Below, one piece after another: positions 1-5,132 of a stretch of 6,337 bases of DNA. Origin of the DNA: Micromonosporaceae bacterium (GTDB lineage Bacteria > Actinomycetota > Actinomycetes > Mycobacteriales > Micromonosporaceae); the NCBI GenBank assembly GCA_019689695.1, contig JADGHA010000260.1:1-6337 (forward strand). Reading direction: 5' to 3'. The notes under the pieces are model-generated. The model was not told where the DNA came from, did not search any database, and saw only the letters and a list, made by a program, of their open reading frames with translations. Made by a program: the position numbers and the translations under genes. Position 1 is the stretch's first letter. The number at the start of each line of letters is the position of its first letter.

Positions 1-70
1 CCCCCCCGCGGGCCGGCCCCCCCCCGGCGCCGCGCGGGCGGGCGCCCCACCCCCCCCGCGGGGGGGGGGG
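1..70. other. Nearly pure G/C tract at window edge, probably low-quality sequence
   Basis: Sixty-nine of the first seventy bases are G or C; the only other base is an A at 49. Several homopolymer runs of 7-10 bases occur, including ten or more G around 61-70. Normal coding sequence in the rest of the window keeps A and T at a steady level even at high GC. The tract falls inside comEC and disrupts its expected hydrophobic pattern, so a base-calling or contig-end artefact is the simplest reading. Confidence 0.6.
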
Positions 71-185
71 CGCACGCCGCCACCCACACCACAGCGCTGA
101 GAGGCATATGGAGTGCGGCCAGGGCGGAGAGCCAGGTCGCGGCCGCCAGGCCGGCCAGCCGGAGGTCGGGAGGCTCCCCTCTCAC
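1..185 (-). CDS. comEC: ComEC/Rec2-type competence membrane protein, N-terminal fragment (runs off left edge)
   Basis: Only the first ~60 codons are in the window. The frame opens with GTG at 185-183, which overlaps the comEA stop as GTGA. It reads VRGEPPDLRLAGLAAATWLS and continues as a hydrophobic stretch to about residue 38. This is the usual look of an actinobacterial ComEC N-terminus, where the first membrane segments begin right after a short polar start. ComEC forms the inner-membrane channel for single-stranded DNA during transformation, and comEC follows comEA in most genomes; that order plus the overlap is the main support. From about position 70 to the edge the sequence is nearly all G and C and translates to Pro/Gly/Arg-rich sequence unlike a membrane helix, so this part may be mis-sequenced. 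The identification rests on context and a short stretch only. Confidence 0.7.
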   Translation of the reverse strand, partial: MRGEPPDLRLAGLAAATWLSALAALHMPLSAVVWVAACAPPPAGGVGRPPARRRGGAGPRG

Positions 186-1048
186 ACGGTCACCAGGTCC
201 TTGAGCTGTTCGTACCGGGAGTCACCGATCCCGTCGACCTGGCGCAGCTCGGACACCGACCGGAAGCCGCCGTGGCTGGTCCGGTAGTCGAGGATGCGCC
301 GCGCCAGCACCTCACCAACCCCCGGCAGGCTGTCCAGCTGCGCGAGCGTGGCGGTGTTCAGGTTGACCTTGCCTCCCGGCGCGGCCGGCCCTGCCGGGTC
401 GCCACCCGCCGCAGTGGCGGGCACGGGGACGCCGACCACGATCAGCTCGCCGTCGGTGACCTTGCGGGCCAGGTTGACCGTCGCCGCGTCGGTCCCCGGC
501 AGTACGCCACCGGCCGCCGCGATGGCGTCCGCCACGCGGGAGCCTGGCCGGAGGCGGACCAGCCCGGGACGGCGGACCTTGCCCGCGACCGCCACCACCA
601 CTTCGCCACCGGCCGTCGACGGCCCGGCCTGCTCCGGTGCCGCGGCAGCCGTCGGCGCGGGCAGGGCGGGCGCGACCGGCTCGGCTCGCGGCCGGGAGCG
701 CCACGCCAGGAACGCGGCCACCAGCACCACCAGCGCCGCGACGACCGCGAGGGCCTTGACGCCCCGGCGCCCTGGGTCGAACGGGCTCGGCCCGCCCAAA
801 AGCGGCAGCCGCCGTCCAGCCGCAGTCGGGCGCGCCGCACCGGAAAGGCCACCCGACCCGGCAGCACTCGCGAGCACACGATCGCCACCAGGCCCAGGAA
901 GCTCCACTGCGTCGGGCAGCTCCAGCGCACCCCGATCGTCCAACGGCGCCGGATCCGCGGGCGGCGGCGCCGGGGGTGCCGCGGCCAGGCCCGGTTGGGT
1001 ACCGACCACCTGCCGCAACCTCCGCCGTGCCGCCGCGGCGTCGTCCAT
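182..1048 (-). CDS. comEA: ComEA-family competence DNA-binding protein
   Basis: Membrane-anchored receptor that binds incoming double-stranded DNA and passes it to ComEC. The 288-residue protein has a Pro/Ala-rich cytoplasmic N-terminus, one membrane helix at about 97-116 (VKALAVVAALVVLVAAFLAW), an Ala/Pro linker, an SLBB domain at about 147-207 (GEVVVAVAGKVRRPGLV...), a second linker and a C-terminal helix-hairpin-helix domain at 226-288 with KVNLNTATLAQLDSLPGVG and VDGIGDSRYEQL. This order is typical of ComEA. I chose ATG at 1048; the frame stays open upstream to 1243, but that extension is Cys/Trp/Pro-rich and unlike the family. The Shine-Dalgarno is weak, and an in-frame GTG four codons upstream is possible. 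Its stop overlaps the comEC start. Whether these cells are naturally competent cannot be told from the sequence. Confidence 0.92.
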   Translation of the reverse strand: MDDAAAARRRLRQVVGTQPGLAAAPPAPPPADPAPLDDRGALELPDAVELPGPGGDRVLASAAGSGGLSGAARPTAAGRRLPLLGGPSPFDPGRRGVKALAVVAALVVLVAAFLAWRSRPRAEPVAPALPAPTAAAAPEQAGPSTAGGEVVVAVAGKVRRPGLVRLRPGSRVADAIAAAGGVLPGTDAATVNLARKVTDGELIVVGVPVPATAAGGDPAGPAAPGGKVNLNTATLAQLDSLPGVGEVLARRILDYRTSHGGFRSVSELRQVDGIGDSRYEQLKDLVTV

Positions 1049-1068
1049 CCGTCCACCCACGCCGGGCG

Positions 1069-1097
1069 ACGGTAGGCAACCGGGGCGGTGATCGGAA
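1069..1097 (-). promoter_or_regulatory. Possible comEA promoter
   Basis: On the minus strand TTCCGA (1097-1092) is followed after 17 bp by TACCGT (1074-1069), which fits the TAnnnT -10 pattern of actinobacteria. The predicted start lies about 14 nt before the comEA ATG. The -35 match is only partial. Confidence 0.25.
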
Positions 1098-1114
1098 CCA
1101 GGCTCCGGCCTCAC

Positions 1115-1146
1115 CTGTGGACAGCGTGCTCCGCTGTGGACAGCGG
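1115..1146. repeat. Pair of CTGTGGACAGCG repeats resembling DnaA boxes, one inside a 16-bp palindrome
   Basis: CTGTGGACAGCG occurs at 1115-1126 and again at 1134-1145, 19 bp apart. The second copy sits in the perfect inverted repeat CCGCTGTGGACAGCGG (1131-1146). On the minus strand both contain CTGTCCACA, which differs by one allowed base from the actinobacterial DnaA box TTGTCCACA. The pair lies 67-98 bp upstream of comEA, just beyond the candidate -35. It could be a DnaA site or the operator of another dimeric regulator. Confidence 0.45.
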
Positions 1147-1214
1147 CCTGACACCCGTGTTGATCTGCTAAGGCCCCCGCGCTACCGGCTCTGCACCGGG
1201 GCCATGCGCCCTGG

Positions 1215-2069
1215 TCAGGACCGCCGGTGCACCACCACCGCAACCGTGCCCGGACCGGCGTGGGCGGCCACGACCGCGCCGATCTCGGTCAGGTACCGGT
1301 CGCGGATCCGTTCGCCCAGCCGGTCGGCGAGCGCACGGGCGACCGCGTCCGCCCGGTCCGGCGCGTCCAGGTGGTGCACCGCGACATCCACATCGGACTC
1401 GCCGGCCGCCTCCACCGCGACGTCGACCAACCGGGCCAGCGCGCGGCTGGCCGTGCGTACCTTGTCCCGCAGCACGATGGTCCCGTCCACCACGTGCAGG
1501 ATCGGCTTGACCGACAGCGCGGTGCCCAGCAGCGCCGACGCCGCGCCGACCCGGCCACCGCGACGCAGGAACTCCAGAGTGTCCACATAGAAGTAGGTGT
1601 GGGTACGGCCGACCGCGGCCAGCGCCGCCTCGCGCACGCTGCGCAGGTCCGCGCCGGCCGCGGCGGCCCGGGCGGCGGCGAGCGCCGGGAAGCCGAGACC
1701 CATCCCGACCGACCGGGCGTCGACCACGGTGACCGCCGGCCCAACCTGGTCCGCGGCGAGCTTCGCCGACTCCCAGGTGGCGGAGAGGCCTGCCGACAGG
1801 TGCACCGAGACCACCCCGGCGGCGCCGGACCCGAGCAGCCGGCGGTACGCCGCGGCGAACTGCTCCGGCGACGGACGGGAGGTGCTCACCTTGGCCCGCC
1901 GCCCGTTGAGCGCCGCGGCGACCTGGCCCGGCGCGACGTCCACGCCCTCCCGGCCCTCCGTCCCGTCAATCACCACCATCAAGGGCACCACCGTCAGGCC
2001 GTACCGCTCGATCTGGTCGTCGGGGAGGTAGGCGGTGGAGTCGGTGACGACTGCGACGGGCTTGCTCAC
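1215..2069 (-). CDS. DegV family protein (fatty-acid binding, FakB-like)
   Basis: Members bind one fatty acid in a two-lobed EDD fold. In Firmicutes the homologue FakB presents it to the kinase FakA for phosphorylation; in actinobacteria the role is less clear. The 284-residue length is normal. Family signatures are all present: VVTDSTAYLP at the N-terminus (TDST at 9-12), KVSTSRPSPEQF (60-71) and SAGLSATWESA (92-102) around the carboxylate pocket, LEFLRRGGRVG (165-175), and HAGPGTVAV near the C-terminus (270-278). The start is GTG at 2069, backed by a strong GGAGGA at 2083-2078 with an 8-nt spacer. A 102-bp gap separates it from the small gene upstream and a 166-bp gap from comEA downstream. 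No fatty-acid kinase gene is visible nearby. The order phosphatase-degV-comEA resembles Rv2419c-Rv2415c of M. tuberculosis. Confidence 0.93.
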   Translation of the reverse strand: MSKPVAVVTDSTAYLPDDQIERYGLTVVPLMVVIDGTEGREGVDVAPGQVAAALNGRRAKVSTSRPSPEQFAAAYRRLLGSGAAGVVSVHLSAGLSATWESAKLAADQVGPAVTVVDARSVGMGLGFPALAAARAAAAGADLRSVREAALAAVGRTHTYFYVDTLEFLRRGGRVGAASALLGTALSVKPILHVVDGTIVLRDKVRTASRALARLVDVAVEAAGESDVDVAVHHLDAPDRADAVARALADRLGERIRDRYLTEIGAVVAAHAGPGTVAVVVHRRS

Positions 2070-2077
2070 AGTCTCAA

Positions 2078-2083
2078 TCCTCC
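2078..2083 (-). promoter_or_regulatory. Shine-Dalgarno of degV
   Basis: GGAGGA on the minus strand, 8 nt before the GTG at 2069. It is the strongest ribosome binding site on the minus strand and fixes the unusual GTG start. Confidence 0.75.
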
Positions 2084-2171
2084 CCTGCTTGCCTGTGGGC
2101 CCGGCCCGGGCGGCACGGCCCCGGAACAGGGCAGCTGCGGTGCCCAGGCGACCCGAACCGCGTGCGCCCGG

Positions 2172-2402
2172 TCAAGCCGGACGGATCTCGCTGACCAGGA
2201 AGGGTGTGCCTTGCTGGCAGTAGCTGACCAGGCCGGGCTCGACGCGGCCGCGGACCACCAGCCGGGCGCCCGCGCGGACCGCGGACCGGTCGAGGTGGCG
2301 CGGTACCACCAGCAGGTAGTCCCCGGCGCCGGTGTCCAACAGCAGGCAGCCGGCTTCCACGCCCTCGAAGACCCGGCCGGTGATGGTGATCTCCGCGGGC
2401 AT
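2172..2402 (-). CDS. Small conserved-looking protein of unknown function, probably all-beta
   Basis: A 76-residue protein I cannot name. It alternates short hydrophobic strands with Gly turns (ITITGRVF, CLLLDTG, DYLLVVP, ARLVVRGRV, PFLVSEIRP), which suggests a small beta barrel such as an OB-like fold (inference). It has two Cys, C19 and C62, the second in SYCQQGTPFLV, a compact motif that looks functionally constrained. There is no signal peptide, membrane helix or known catalytic motif. The ATG follows the stop of the phosphatase gene after one base (TGACATG) with no clear Shine-Dalgarno, so translation is probably coupled to that gene. In M. tuberculosis the same slot holds Rv2418c (OctT), which is unrelated in size. 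The frame is open with actinobacterial codon use, and it fills an otherwise empty stretch, so I think it is real. Confidence 0.7.
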   Translation of the reverse strand: MPAEITITGRVFEGVEAGCLLLDTGAGDYLLVVPRHLDRSAVRAGARLVVRGRVEPGLVSYCQQGTPFLVSEIRPA

Positions 2403-2403
2403 G

Positions 2404-3003
2404 TCAGACGCTCAGGTTGTGTGCGCGCAGCCGCCACCCGCGGGCCGCGTCCAGCCGCAGCTCGCTCCAGTGGCAGTTGCCCAACCCACCCAGCGACCGG
2501 GTCACCTGGGGCGGCCAGCCCACCATTTCCCCGATCCCGTGCCGGGCGGAGCCGCCGTGGGTGGTCACCACCACGGTGCCACCGGCGGCGGCGTCCACCG
2601 CTTCCCGCAGCGCCGCGCCGACCCGCTTGGCCATGTCGTCGACGCTCTCCGCGCCGCAGCCGAACTCCGGCTCGCCTGCCCGCCAGCGGGCGTACTCGGC
2701 CGGGTACCGCTGGGCGATCTCGGCGATGGTCAGGCCCTGCCACTGCCCGAAGTGCCGCTCGCGGAGCCTGGGGTCGAGCCGGACCGGCAGGTCGGTGAGG
2801 GCGGCGAGCGCGGCCGCGGTGTCCGCGGCCCGGCGCAGGTCGCTGGAGACGATCGCGGCCGGGCGCAGCGCGGCCAGCCGCTGCGCAGCGGCGGCCGCCT
2901 GCCGGCGGCCGAGGTCGTTGAGCGGCGGGTCGAGCTGGCCCTGCACCCGATCGCCGGCGTTCCAGTCGGTGTTCCCGTGCCGCCAGAGGATCAGGAGGGT
3001 CAT
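2404..3003 (-). CDS. Histidine phosphatase superfamily protein, GpgP-like
   Basis: A 199-residue cytoplasmic phosphatase of the phosphoglycerate-mutase type. The phospho-accepting His is in LWRHGNTDWN (R8, H9, N15). Other active-site residues are R58 in IVSSDLRRA, E82 in LRERHFGQW and the second His, H139, in VVTTHGG. As I recall the sequence, these positions match those described for M. tuberculosis GpgP (Rv2419c), which dephosphorylates glucosyl-3-phosphoglycerate. QGQLDPPLNDLGRRQA and LGGLGNCHWSEL also resemble that protein, and GpgP likewise follows rsfS and nadD. Whether this organism makes methylglucose lipopolysaccharide is not visible, so the substrate could be another phosphorylated metabolite. 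The ATG at 3003 overlaps the rsfS stop as ATGA, with a G-rich run just before it. The same frame is open much further upstream, but that part is the rsfS antiframe and not real. Confidence 0.88.
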   Translation of the reverse strand: MTLLILWRHGNTDWNAGDRVQGQLDPPLNDLGRRQAAAAAQRLAALRPAAIVSSDLRRAADTAAALAALTDLPVRLDPRLRERHFGQWQGLTIAEIAQRYPAEYARWRAGEPEFGCGAESVDDMAKRVGAALREAVDAAAGGTVVVTTHGGSARHGIGEMVGWPPQVTRSLGGLGNCHWSELRLDAARGWRLRAHNLSV

Positions 3004-3521
3004 CCCCCCGACCACCCCGGCGCACGCTCGGCGTTGTCGGCGGTCGGCGTGCCCGGCTCGGCCCGATCCGAGCGTGCCGCGCCGTTCGCCTGCGGCGCCC
3101 CGCCCGCCTGTGGCGTCCCGTTCGGCTGCGGCGTCCCGCTCGGCTGCGCGGCCAGATCGCGGTCGACGAACGGGATCACCGGGCAGTCCTTCCACAGCCG
3201 GTCCAGCGCGTAGTACTCGCGCTCCTCGGTGTGCTGGACGTGCACCACCAGGTCCACGTAGTCCAGGAGCACCCACCGGCCGCCCCGCTCGCCCTCCCGC
3301 CGGACCGGCTTGACCTTCTCCGGCAGCTTGACCAGCTTCTCCTCGATCGCGTCGACGATCGCCTGCACCTGCCGCTCGTTCGGGGCGGAGGCGAGCAGGA
3401 AGGCGTCGGTGATGACCAGCTGGTCCGCCACGTCGATGATGACGATGTCCTGCGCCTTCTTGTCGGCGGCGGCCTGCGCGGCGGTCAGCGCCAGCTCGCG
3501 GGCGCGCTCGGAAACGGGCAC
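3000..3521 (-). CDS. rsfS: Ribosome silencing factor RsfS
   Basis: RsfS (RsfA, old name YbeB/Iojap) binds ribosomal protein uL14 on the 50S subunit and blocks joining of 30S, lowering translation under starvation. Residues 1-120 hold the whole conserved domain: KKAQDIVIIDVADQLVITDA (21-40), FLLASAPNERQVQAIVDAI (41-59), GGRWVLLDYVDLVVHVQ (80-96) and EEREYYALDRLWKDCPVIPF (99-118). The protein is 173 residues, longer than the usual 105-130, because of a tail of about 53 residues rich in Pro, Gly, Gln and Ala that begins with six-residue repeats. The start is GTG at 3521, chosen for AAGGGAG at 3532-3526 four bases upstream. It lies 39 nt after nadD, the usual pairing of these genes, and overlaps the phosphatase start by four bases. 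Confidence 0.94.
   Translation of the reverse strand: MPVSERARELALTAAQAAADKKAQDIVIIDVADQLVITDAFLLASAPNERQVQAIVDAIEEKLVKLPEKVKPVRREGERGGRWVLLDYVDLVVHVQHTEEREYYALDRLWKDCPVIPFVDRDLAAQPSGTPQPNGTPQAGGAPQANGAARSDRAEPGTPTADNAERAPGWSGG
3073..3144 (-). repeat. 18-bp tandem repeat coding for the RsfS tail
   Basis: Four units of 18 bp stand head to tail. Those at 3091-3108, 3109-3126 and 3127-3144 are closely alike; the one at 3073-3090 has diverged. In the rsfS frame they give PSGTPQ, PNGTPQ, AGGAPQ and ANGAAR (residues 127-150). The period is a multiple of three, so copy number can change without breaking the frame. Confidence 0.8.
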
Positions 3522-3525
3522 CTGG

Positions 3526-3532
3526 CTCCCTT
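3526..3532 (-). promoter_or_regulatory. Shine-Dalgarno of rsfS
   Basis: AAGGGAG on the minus strand, 4 nt before GTG at 3521. The next in-frame starts lie inside the conserved domain, so this site settles the start. Confidence 0.6.
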
Positions 3533-3560
3533 CGTCGGTCCTCTCGGCCTCCCCAGCCTC

Positions 3561-4247
3561 TCACAACCGGCCATCGGTGGCCGCGTGGTTATCGCCCGGA
3601 CGGTCCTTGCGATACAACCCCCGCTTCGCGATGTACTGCACCACGCCGTCCGGGACCAGATACCACACCGGTTCGCCGGCGGCCACCCGGGCCCGGCAGT
3701 CGGTCGACGAGATCGCCATCGCCGGCACCTGGACCAGGTGCACCGAGTCGTCCGGCAGGTGCGCCGCGGAGAGCTCGAACCCCGGCCGGGTCACCCCGAT
3801 GAACTGGGCCAGCGCGAAGACCTGGTCGGCGTCCTTCCACGACAGGATCTTCGCGAGCGCGTCCGCCCCGGTGATGAAGAACAACTCGGTCTGCGGGCCG
3901 AACTCCCGCTTGAGGTCCCGCAACGTGTCCACTGTGTACGTCGGGCCGGGCCGGTCGATGTCCACCCGGCTGACCCAGAACCGCGGGTTGGACGCGGTGG
4001 CGATGACCGTCATCAGGTACCGGTCCTCGGCCGGGCTGACCGCCACGTCGCCCTTCTGCCAGGGCTGGCCGGTGGGCACGAACACCACCTGGTCCAGGTC
4101 GAAGCGGCTGGCCACCTCGTTGGCCGCGACCAGGTGCCCGTGGTGGATCGGGTCGAACGTGCCGCCCATGATGCCGATCCGGCGGCGCCTGCCTGGCCCG
4201 CCTTCGCCCATCGACCCCCGACCGTCGGGATCCGCCACGCCGCCCAT
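3561..4247 (-). CDS. nadD: Nicotinate-nucleotide adenylyltransferase
   Basis: Transfers AMP from ATP to nicotinate mononucleotide, giving deamido-NAD, the next-to-last step of NAD synthesis. The nucleotidyltransferase signature GIMGGTFDPIHHGH (25-38) holds the HxGH-type ATP site. TYTVDTL (103-109), FFITGADAL (123-131) and the C-terminal ISSTDCR (179-185) are the other NadD marks. The 228 residues given from ATG 4247 are a little long. The Shine-Dalgarno-like GAGAGG touches this ATG directly, whereas an in-frame GTG at 4238 lies 9 nt from it, and an ATG at 4211 (residue 13) is a third choice; the extra residues are polar and poorly conserved. Function is not in doubt. It heads the leftward gene series and diverges from radC; rsfS follows after 39 nt. 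Confidence 0.94.
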   Translation of the reverse strand: MGGVADPDGRGSMGEGGPGRRRRIGIMGGTFDPIHHGHLVAANEVASRFDLDQVVFVPTGQPWQKGDVAVSPAEDRYLMTVIATASNPRFWVSRVDIDRPGPTYTVDTLRDLKREFGPQTELFFITGADALAKILSWKDADQVFALAQFIGVTRPGFELSAAHLPDDSVHLVQVPAMAISSTDCRARVAAGEPVWYLVPDGVVQYIAKRGLYRKDRPGDNHAATDGRL

Positions 4248-4274
4248 CCTCTCATCAACCGATCTTGCTCCAGC

Positions 4275-4303
4275 TTGTCATACCCCGCCAGTACCGTTCG
4301 AAC
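4275..4303 (+). promoter_or_regulatory. radC promoter, leaderless, matching the RecA/LexA-independent damage motif
   Basis: TTGTCA at 4275-4280 is followed by 11 bp and then TACCGT at 4292-4297. This is the spacing and core of the mycobacterial RecA-NDp motif tTGTCRgtg-N8-TAnnnT, read by PafBC; only the weak gtg triplet (here TAC) differs. The -10 hexamer ends 6 nt before the ATG at 4304, so transcription should begin at or next to the start codon. No Shine-Dalgarno precedes the ATG, in keeping with a leaderless mRNA. An 8-bp palindrome GTTCGAAC (4296-4303) covers the end of the -10 and the bases up to the ATG. Confidence 0.6.
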
Positions 4304-4978
4304 ATGCGTATCATCGACCTCCCCGCACCCGAACGGCCGCGGGAGCGGCTGTCCACCATCGGAGCCCGGCACCTGGCCGACCGCGAGTTGCTGGCCATGG
4401 TCCTCGGCACCGGCGGCACGCGCGGCGCCGGTGCGCATACGCTGGCCGAGCGGCTGCTCACCACCTACGGCTCGGTGCTGGAGCTGGCCCGGGCCCACCC
4501 GGCCGACCTGACCCGGATTCCGGGTATCGGCGTCGCCAAGGCGGCCGCCGTGGTGTCCGCGTTCGAGCTGGCCCGGCGGGCCAGCCGGACCTCCGAGCGC
4601 GCCGTGATCTCGTGCACCACCGACCTGCTGGACGTGGTCACCCCGCTGTTGCAGGGGCAGGCCCGCGAACGGCTGGTGCTCGTGGTCTGCGACTCGGTGC
4701 ACCGGGTGCTCAGCTGCGAGGTGGTCACCGAGGGGTCCGCCGAGCAGGCGATCGTGCCGGTACGCGAGATCATGGTGGCGGTGCTGCGACGCGACGGCGT
4801 GGCCTTCGCCCTGGCCCACAACCACCCGGACGGCTCTCCGGAGCCGAGCGACAGCGACATCGAGGCGACCCTGCGGGTGCGCTCCGCCGCAGCCGGGCTC
4901 GGCCTGCGCTTCCTGGACCACCTCGTGATCTGCGATACGACGTGGCGACGGGTCGAGGCGCCGGCTGGTAGCGTCTGA
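4304..4978 (+). CDS. radC: RadC/JAB domain protein (MPN+ fold)
   Basis: A 224-residue RadC-family protein. Residues 1-95 hold the RadC N-terminal region, with RPRERLSTIGARHLADRELL and a helix-hairpin-helix LTRIPGIGVAKAAAVVSAFE (69-88). Residues ~100-222 form the JAB/MPN metalloprotease-like domain. All metal-site residues of the JAMM motif H-x-H-x7-S-x2-D are present: H172, H174, S182 and D185 in AHNHPDGSPEPSDSD; VPVREI (151-156) is the usual conserved patch before it. The family was named for DNA repair, but that role was later disputed and the true substrate is unknown. The start is ATG 4304, because a leaderless promoter ends just before it. A TTG at 4265 would extend the frame by 13 codons, but it lies upstream of the predicted transcription start. 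The gene diverges from nadD. Confidence 0.92.
   Translation: MRIIDLPAPERPRERLSTIGARHLADRELLAMVLGTGGTRGAGAHTLAERLLTTYGSVLELARAHPADLTRIPGIGVAKAAAVVSAFELARRASRTSERAVISCTTDLLDVVTPLLQGQARERLVLVVCDSVHRVLSCEVVTEGSAEQAIVPVREIMVAVLRRDGVAFALAHNHPDGSPEPSDSDIEATLRVRSAAAGLGLRFLDHLVICDTTWRRVEAPAGSV
4969..4974 (+). promoter_or_regulatory. Possible -10 box for the trpS leader transcript
   Basis: TAGCGT, within the last codons of radC, fits the actinobacterial TAnnnT -10 pattern. Transcription would start near 4981, about 10 nt before the leader ORF at 4991. I see no convincing -35 at 16-19 bp upstream, so readthrough from the radC promoter is an alternative source of the transcript. Confidence 0.35.
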
Positions 4979-4990
4979 TGTATGCGGACA

Positions 4991-5020
4991 ATGCCGTGCT
5001 TCGGCTGGTGGGCGCCCTGA
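4991..5020 (+). CDS. trpS leader peptide MPCFGWWAP with tandem Trp codons
   Basis: A 10-codon ORF, ATG to TGA, coding for Met-Pro-Cys-Phe-Gly-Trp-Trp-Ala-Pro. The two adjacent TGG codons are at 5006-5011. Trp is the rarest residue in most proteins, so a tandem pair in a nine-residue ORF 140 bp before a tryptophanyl-tRNA synthetase gene is hard to ascribe to chance. The TGG codons and the stop lie in the 5' arm and loop of hairpin 1:2, as needed for ribosome-mediated attenuation. A stalled ribosome at the Trp codons would cover arm 1. There is no clear Shine-Dalgarno; GCGGA lies too close to the ATG, so initiation may be weak or nearly leaderless from a start around 4981. The peptide itself is not expected to have a function of its own. 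Confidence 0.75.
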   Translation: MPCFGWWAP

Positions 5021-5082
5021 CGGGCGGCCACTCGCATCCGCGTACCCGACGACCACGACGGCCGCCCGATCCGGGCGGCCGT
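5008..5082 (+). promoter_or_regulatory. Tryptophan attenuator controlling trpS (hairpins 1:2, 2:3, 3:4)
   Basis: Four segments can form exclusive pairs. Arm 1 (5008-5017) pairs with arm 2 (5022-5031) as 5 bp plus 4 bp around one G-G mismatch, with loop TGAC. Arm 2 as CGGGCGGCC (5021-5029) can instead pair, 9 of 9, with GGCCGCCCG (5060-5068) in arm 3, forming an antiterminator. Arm 3 otherwise pairs with arm 4 in the 3:4 terminator. A ribosome stalled at the TGG pair (5006-5011) covers arm 1 and frees arm 2 for 2:3. A ribosome that reaches the stop codon at 5018-5020 covers arm 2, so 3:4 forms. The result is trpS expression when charged tRNA-Trp is short. The same mode is reported for the auxiliary trpRS1 of Streptomyces coelicolor. 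Confidence 0.75.
5058..5082 (+). terminator. Attenuator terminator hairpin before trpS (3:4 stem)
   Basis: ACGGCCGCCCG (5058-5068) and CGGGCGGCCGT (5072-5082) form a perfect 11-bp stem with a 3-nt loop, the strongest hairpin in the window. No T run follows (GTTCAAAATG), but actinobacterial terminators often lack one. It may also end radC transcripts. Confidence 0.65.
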
Positions 5083-5132
5083 TCAAAATGTGTGCCGGCT
5101 GGCGCCATTCCCCCGGTCAGCCCGGTCCGGGC

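Noticed and set aside
1172..1203. GGCCCC / GGGGCC arms downstream of degV as a terminator.
   Set aside because: Only a 6-bp stem with a 20-nt loop and no T tract; such pairs are common by chance at this GC content.
1049..1243. Upstream extension of comEA by 65 codons.
   Set aside because: It would cross the repeat and promoter region and overlap degV; its Cys/Trp/Pro-rich translation has no counterpart in ComEA.
2129..2145. GGGCA / TGCCC hairpin in the gap between the small gene and degV.
   Set aside because: Five base pairs with a 7-nt loop is too weak to call a terminator or attenuator.
1227..2798. Very long plus-strand open frame opposite degV, the small gene and the phosphatase.
   Set aside because: Antisense shadow of high-GC coding sequence; composition is Arg/Pro/Gly/His-rich and no domain is seen, whereas the minus-strand proteins have clear motifs.
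4296..4303. GTTCGAAC as a LexA (SOS) box ahead of radC.
   Set aside because: Actinobacterial SOS boxes have TCGAAC-N4-GTTCGA; here the halves are in the reverse order with no spacer, so only the damage-type promoter was kept.
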